Assembly: GCA_024036415.1 (NCBI GenBank)
Contig: JAMWET010005510.1
Coordinates: 30,001 to 94,000, forward strand
Length of the DNA: 64,000 nt
Direction of reading: 5' to 3'
Source of the DNA: Prochilodus magdalenae
Lineage: Eukaryota; Chordata; Actinopteri; Characiformes; Prochilodontidae
Positions within the stretch are counted from its first letter, which is position 1. Every line of letters starts with the position of its first letter. Position numbers and translations under genes: made by a program. The notes under the pieces were generated by a model. The model made no database searches and was not told the origin of the DNA. It worked only from the letters and a program-made list of their open reading frames with translations. This document shows, one piece after another, positions 59,381-64,000 of this stretch.

Positions 59381-62300
59381 TTACAGCAACAGTAGAGCAA
59401 GGTTAAAACAGTAGAGCAACATTAAAAATGTTTAATTTTAACTAACGATGTAGAATTAGCTGTAGCTAGCCTGTAATGCTAATGCTAGCTAGTTAGCGTA
59501 TTATTATTATTATTATTATTATTGTTTATATCAAGAATCTAACAAGATGTCATATAATGTCATATTTTTCTTGCTAACCTTTGTTTTAGCTGGCATATAA
59601 TGCTAATGCCAGCTAGTTGGTAAAACCCGAGTGGTTACAATAATAATGATTATTATTATTATAATAAGCTGAGATCTGCTAAAACATTTACCTAATTCCA
59701 CTAATAATGCTAATGCTAGGTCGTAACCCCAGGGGTTGCTACAGCCCTTCAGTGCAGCCCTGACTGGACGTGGTAGAGAGGTTATCCTGTAATGATGCTG
59801 AAATAATAAAATAAATAAAGTTTATTCATACAGATCTGATAATAATAACTGATATAATACTACAGGCTTCCAGGGCTTAGACTGGTCCTGGGTGTCTCCG
59901 TGTGCAGGCTCCATAGGTTACTTTGATTATTATGTAAGTTATGAGTTATGATTATTATTATGATGTGCTCATAATGGGGCTTAGCCGGCCGAGCCTCGCT
60001 GCCCGGTTCTTATCCTTCTCCATCTCATAATATATATAATATACTGCTTATAAAATGATGCCTTCGCCTCTTTCAGAGATCATATCAGCATGCTCACACT
60101 CACCGTCTTTATTCTGATCCACTAGTTGGAAGATCCTGTCACACACTTCGCTGGGCGTCATGTCTGTGTTCCGTTTCTTAATTTTACAAATGATCTGTCA
60201 TCAAATATTAATATTTCAGCATTAACAGCATACATATTCAGGACACTTGATCAAAACTATTAATCACACAGAGTATTAAAGTATTAATTATTTTTAAGTA
60301 TTAAAAACTATTACAAAACAATGGCTGTATTAAAAATGGCACACTACTGTACTGCACACTACAGTAGTATGTACTGCACACTGTATGTGGTATATAGTAC
60401 AGTAACAAGTTCTGACCTACAGTGCGGTATACTACAGTAATGTACACATGACCAGTTCCCTCACATTTACCTCAGAGCTGTTATTATTGGATCCAATGTT
60501 TAGAGCTAGCTGCTGCTAACGCTGCTCAGTTCACCTGAGATACGGTTAGCCTAGCTGTTAGCTCCCCTTGGCTATTTTACTCTAAAACTGATCCTCTAAA
60601 GCGAGTTCATCTTTTATTAATCTTCAGACCTGTATATTTAACGTTCTGAGGCTCATTCTGATTAAAACACACCCCACTACAATTATTACACCCACATTTA
60701 CCTCAGAGCTGTTATTACTGTATCCACTGTTTGGAGCTAGCTGCTGCTAACACTGCTCAGTTCACTTGAGATACAGTTAGCCTAGCGGTTAGCTCCCCTC
60801 GGCTATTTCACTCTAAAACTGATCCTCTACAGTAAGTTCATCATTTATTAATCTTCAGACCTGTATATTTAACTTTCTGAGGCTCATTCTGATGAACACA
60901 CACCCCACTACAGTCACTACACCCACATTTACCTCAGAGCTGTTACTACTGTATCCACTGTTTAGAGCTAGCTGCAGCTAATGCTGTTCAGTTCACCTGA
61001 AATACGGTTAGCCTAGCTGTTAGCTACCCTCGGCTATTTCACTCTAAAACTGATCCTCTAAAGCGAGTTCTCTTTAGACCTGTATATTTTAACTTTCTGA
61101 GGCTCATTCTGATGAACACACACCCCACTACAATCACTACACCCACATTTATACCCGGGGCTGACTGTGTTTTGCTTCCCAGTGTTAGCCGCCGCCATTT
61201 TCTTTGGCTGAAGCAGGCTGGGAGCTGGTGGGGCTGCGGTGCATGAGGGGATACAGTAGATCATGAGGATGACTCTCCCTGTGTACTAAAATCTCTGACT
61301 GGAGTAAAACACCATCCGGGAGATTCCGTCTGGTCATATGCTGCATATTACATACTACTATTAGGGAGATTTAGTACACAGGTAGTATGGCGTATGCCAT
61401 TTCGAATATAGCCAATGACTTGGCAATCAGTTGTTTGGCTCACCACCATGGTGAACAGTTCCAACTGTGATTGTAAGTTTCTACAGATTGCTTCACTCTA
61501 AATGACTTTCAGTTCTGAATTCGATCAGTGTAGTGGTGCAGTGGAACTGGTTTTGACTGGATGTAATTTGTCATGGATGTATGTAGTTTTCCGCATGTCT
61601 GTTAAGAGGGTTTAGTAAACAGCGTCTCTCTTACTGTAATAATGTGCTTGACTTCATTCCTGTCCAACTTCCCATTCTCGTCTCTGTCGTAGACTTTGAA
61701 GGACCACCTGAGTCTGTCCTCCAGTTTCCCTCTCAGCACCAGATGCACAGCTGCCACAAACTCCATGAAGTCCAGTACATTATCCTGAAAATGGACACAG
61801 AGGAAGATCAATAGACAGGTTCTTCCTTCAGACTGAATCCCAGTGTCCCCACATGCGGTTTGAATGTGCACTGCAGTAACATGAATATGTCCAGAATTTA
61901 AAGAAGATTTTATAAAAGCAAAATAAGCCTAATACAGCCAGGAAATATATAATAATTATATAATTATTAACTATACTATATTCTTCTTATATCAGTTTAA
62001 ACTAAGTCTGTTTTTTAATAATACCTAATAGTTACCGAATACCGAATAATTCATAGTAGATACTGAATAATTCATAGTAGATACTGAACAATTCATAGTA
62101 GAAACTGAATAATTTGTAGTAGATACTAAACAATTCATAGCAGATACTGAATAATTTATAGTAGATAGTGAATAATTCGTAGTAGATACTGAATAATTCA
62201 TAGTAGATACTGAATAATTCATAGTAGATACTGAACAATTCGTAGCAGATACTGAACAATTTATAGTAGATACTGAATAATTCATAGTAGATACTGAATA

Positions 62301-63839
62301 ATTCATAGTATAAACTGAATAATTTGTAGTAGATACTGAATAATTCATAGTAGAGACTGAATAATTTATAGTAGATAGTGAATAATTCATAGTAGATACT
62401 GAACAATTCATAGTAGATACTGAACAATATATAGTAGATACTGAACAATTCATAGTAGATACTGAACAATATATAGTAGATAGTGAATAATTCGTAGTAG
62501 ATACTGAATAATTCATAGTAGATATTGAATTCAAGTTCAAGTGGTTTTATTTGTCATTTCAACTATATACAGTGGTGTACAGTACACAGTGAAACGAAAT
62601 AGCGTTCCTCCAGGACCAAGGTGCTACATCTAACAATAGACTACACAAAACAATACAACATAAAGTGCACGTGCGTAAGTGCGCAAGACAATATACTATA
62701 AATACACACAACCATTTACAAGACAAACAATAAAAACAGGGTGGGGGGACAGTGCCTTCGGCCCCTTAGTAGTGGGAGCAGTAAGGTGCATTTGGTGTAG
62801 ATGTAAACATTAGACATTGTAAACACTGTATTTGAATTTAACAGTAGTACTAAAGTTATCCAGTTGGTGGAACAATAGCAGTTTTTTTGGTGGTGAGTGG
62901 TGAGTGTGTGTGTGTGTGAGAGAGAGAGTGTGATTTCAGTTCAGACACTAATGTATTTGTTTGTTCAGACCAGACTCTGGTTGTTAAGGAGTCTGATGGC
63001 ATGGGGAATAATTCATAGATACTGAATAATTCATAGTAGATACTGAACAATTCGTAGCAGATACTGAATAATTCATAGCAGATACTGAACAATTTATAGT
63101 AGATACTGAATAATTCATAGTAGATACTGAATAATTCATAGTAGACATTGAACAGTTTATAGTAAATACTGAACAATTTATAGTAGATACTAAATAATTT
63201 GTAGTAGATACTGAACAATTTATAGTAGATACTAAATAATTCATAGTAGTTACTGAATAATTAATTGTAACTGCTTAATAACTACTATTAGTTACTGAGT
63301 AATTCATAGTAGATATCAAATAATTAATAGCGGTACTAAATAACTTATAGTACTGTATAGCAGCATTTAATACTAAATAATTCATAGTAGTTACTGAATA
63401 TTTCATGTTACTTACTGGGTAATTAATAGGAGATACTGAATAATTAATAATGTTTAGTCAATAATTAACAGTAGTTACTGAATAACTAATAGTAGATGCT
63501 GAATCATACCTCACTATAAAGTTATTACTGAATGATTTATAGTCGATTCTGAATAATCTATAATATGTAATGGATATTAACTTTAGTGTTTACTGATGAA
63601 TAAACCCATATCTAATCCAATACATCCATAAAAACACACACCTTGTTTCGGTCGAATGATTTGAATATGGACTCTATATAAAGCGCCTCTTCCTCAGAGG
63701 AACTCTGCACCCCGAAGATCTTGCGGAATTCGTGGAGATGCAGCGCTCCACTGGGACACTCCTTCATGAAGGACGCGTAGAGAGCCTGAATCTGTGCCAG
63801 GTCCACTTCCTCATCACTCTCACTCTGAACCTGTCCCAT
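58715..63839 (-). CDS. guca1-like: Guanylyl cyclase-activating protein (GCAP/GUCA1 family), complete
   Basis: GCAPs are myristoylated EF-hand proteins that tune retinal membrane guanylyl cyclases to calcium in rods and cones. The 186-residue protein joins from four exons: 63839-63642, 61784-61635, 60194-60104 and 58836-58715 (561 nt with stop), all GT-AG. MGQVQS is an N-myristoylation signal, and an in-frame Met lies directly before it. EF1 is disabled by the family-typical ECPSG (27-31). EF2 loop is 63-74 (D63, N65, D67, D71, E74). EF3 is 99-110 (D99, D101, N103, D107, E110) and EF4 is 142-153 (D142, N144, D146, S150, E153), both with the canonical Gly at position 6. The Trp-Tyr usual before EF1 in GCAP1 is Leu-Tyr here. 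The closest types appear to be the fish GCAP4/5/7 or GCIP group; exact paralogue is uncertain. Confidence 0.92.
58837..60103 (-). other. GCAP intron 3
   Basis: AT-rich. It contains a (TAA)n(TTA)n hairpin microsatellite at 59136-59192 and further TTA runs near 59500; two GCTAGCTAGTTAGC-like motifs. No additional exon seen. Confidence 0.6.
60104..60194 (-). CDS. guca1-like: GCAP coding exon 3 (residues 117-147, last codon split)
   Basis: It encodes IICKIKKRNTDMTPSEVCDR through LVDQNKD plus the first base of Gly147. The linker between EF3 and EF4 is short. The acceptor is CTGACAG-like and the donor GTGAGT. Confidence 0.92.
60455..61165. repeat. ~233-bp tandem triplication in GCAP intron 2
   Basis: CATTTACCTCAGAGCTGTTA starts units at about 60465, 60698 and 60935, and a partial fourth at about 61145. 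Units share GTTAGCCTAGC and ACTCTAAAACTGATCCTCTA and differ by scattered substitutions. Confidence 0.85.
61635..61784 (-). CDS. guca1-like: GCAP coding exon 2 (residues 67-116)
   Basis: It starts DNVLDFMEFVAAVHLVLRGK after a TTTCAG acceptor, completing EF2, then carries all of EF3 (DRDENGKLDRNE). It ends KHIIT before a GTAAGA donor. Length is 150 bp, phase 0. Confidence 0.92.
62031..62526. repeat. ~20-bp AT-rich minisatellite in GCAP intron 1, part 1
   Basis: About 24 units of AATTCATAGTAGATACTGAA with period about 20-21 bp. It continues after an insertion at 63007. Confidence 0.9.
62527..63006. mobile_element. Retroelement-like insertion splitting the minisatellite
   Basis: TTCAAGTTCAAGTGGTTTTA, CAGTGAAACGAAATAGCGTT and AGGAGTCTGATGGCATGGGG are typical of a common fish dispersed repeat. 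The minisatellite stops at its left edge and resumes at its right edge, which defines the insertion. Confidence 0.6.
63007..63500. repeat. ~20-bp minisatellite in GCAP intron 1, part 2
   Basis: About 12 good units to 63260, then decayed units (AATTAATAG, ACTGAATAATT) to about 63500. Confidence 0.85.
63642..63839 (-). CDS. guca1-like: GCAP coding exon 1 (residues 1-66)
   Basis: The start is set at MGQVQS because it gives the glycine-2 myristoylation motif; an upstream in-frame Met only adds unrelated residues. It includes the degenerate first EF-hand (ECPSGALHLHEF) and ends FDRNK before a GTGTGT donor, which splits the EF2 loop after its fourth residue as in other GCAP genes. Confidence 0.92.
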
Positions 63840-64000
63840 CATCAAACCCGGTCCTAACTCATGCACCAGCAGCATTCCAGCAGCATTCCCATCATGAATC
63901 CTCAGAGCCAAACTCTGTGTGGAGCCATCTATTCTCCGTAGCCAACTGACCTAATCTTCTTCATTTAGAAGCCGGAGTGAAGTGAGCTGGAATGGCCAGA

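Overview
This is vertebrate nuclear DNA, almost certainly from a teleost fish and probably an otophysan (characin, catfish or relative). The evidence is two multi-exon vertebrate genes with GT-AG introns, Tc1/mariner-type remnants, a tRNA-derived SINE, and very abundant micro- and minisatellites. The species call is an inference from repeat style. No prokaryotic operon, CRISPR array or similar system is present.

Two protein genes can be supported, both complete and both on the minus strand. (1) A 377-residue muscle alpha-type actin has eight coding exons between 42114 and 30416. Upstream lie a noncoding first exon near 43.9 kb, a TATA-like box and a perfect CArG box. Its intron positions (mature codons 41/42, 84/85, 121/122, 150, 204, 267-268, 327/328) are those of vertebrate smooth-muscle actin genes, while its N-terminus looks sarcomeric. 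(2) A 186-residue neuronal calcium sensor of the guanylyl cyclase-activating protein (GCAP/GUCA1) family has four coding exons between 63839 and 58715. The genes are neighbours in the same orientation but nothing suggests a shared pathway: one builds contractile filaments, the other controls photoreceptor cGMP synthesis.

Layout. 1-29.6 kb: no gene recognised. It holds Tc1/mariner remnants (1-562, 9.4-10.3, 23.5-24.1, 25.9-26.7 kb), a LINE 3' fragment (0.66-1.08 kb), LTR-like repeats, a 30-bp CCAAT minisatellite (4.74-6.43 kb), a 2-kb purine tract (7.1-9.1 kb), a ~170-bp satellite (10.9-13.2 kb), an 18-bp minisatellite (15.2-16.5 kb) and TTAA-flanked MITE-like repeats. 29.6-44.1 kb: a SINE, then the actin gene, whose introns are unusually repeat-rich. 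44.1-58.7 kb: intergenic, with transposon fragments, (GATA)n, (TG)n and (GAGT)n arrays, MITEs and a solo-LTR-like repeat. 58.7-64 kb: the GCAP gene, with tandem repeats in introns 1 and 2.

The most interesting structure is inside the actin gene. A 54-bp minisatellite occurs as two arrays (21 and 18 copies, with no length drift) in opposite orientation. They flank coding exons 4 and 5, so the pre-mRNA could fold into a hairpin about 1 kb long. One array lies directly against the exon 6 splice acceptor and carries repeated GTAAGT motifs in the sense direction. The start-codon exon is preceded by a long (TG)n tract at its acceptor.
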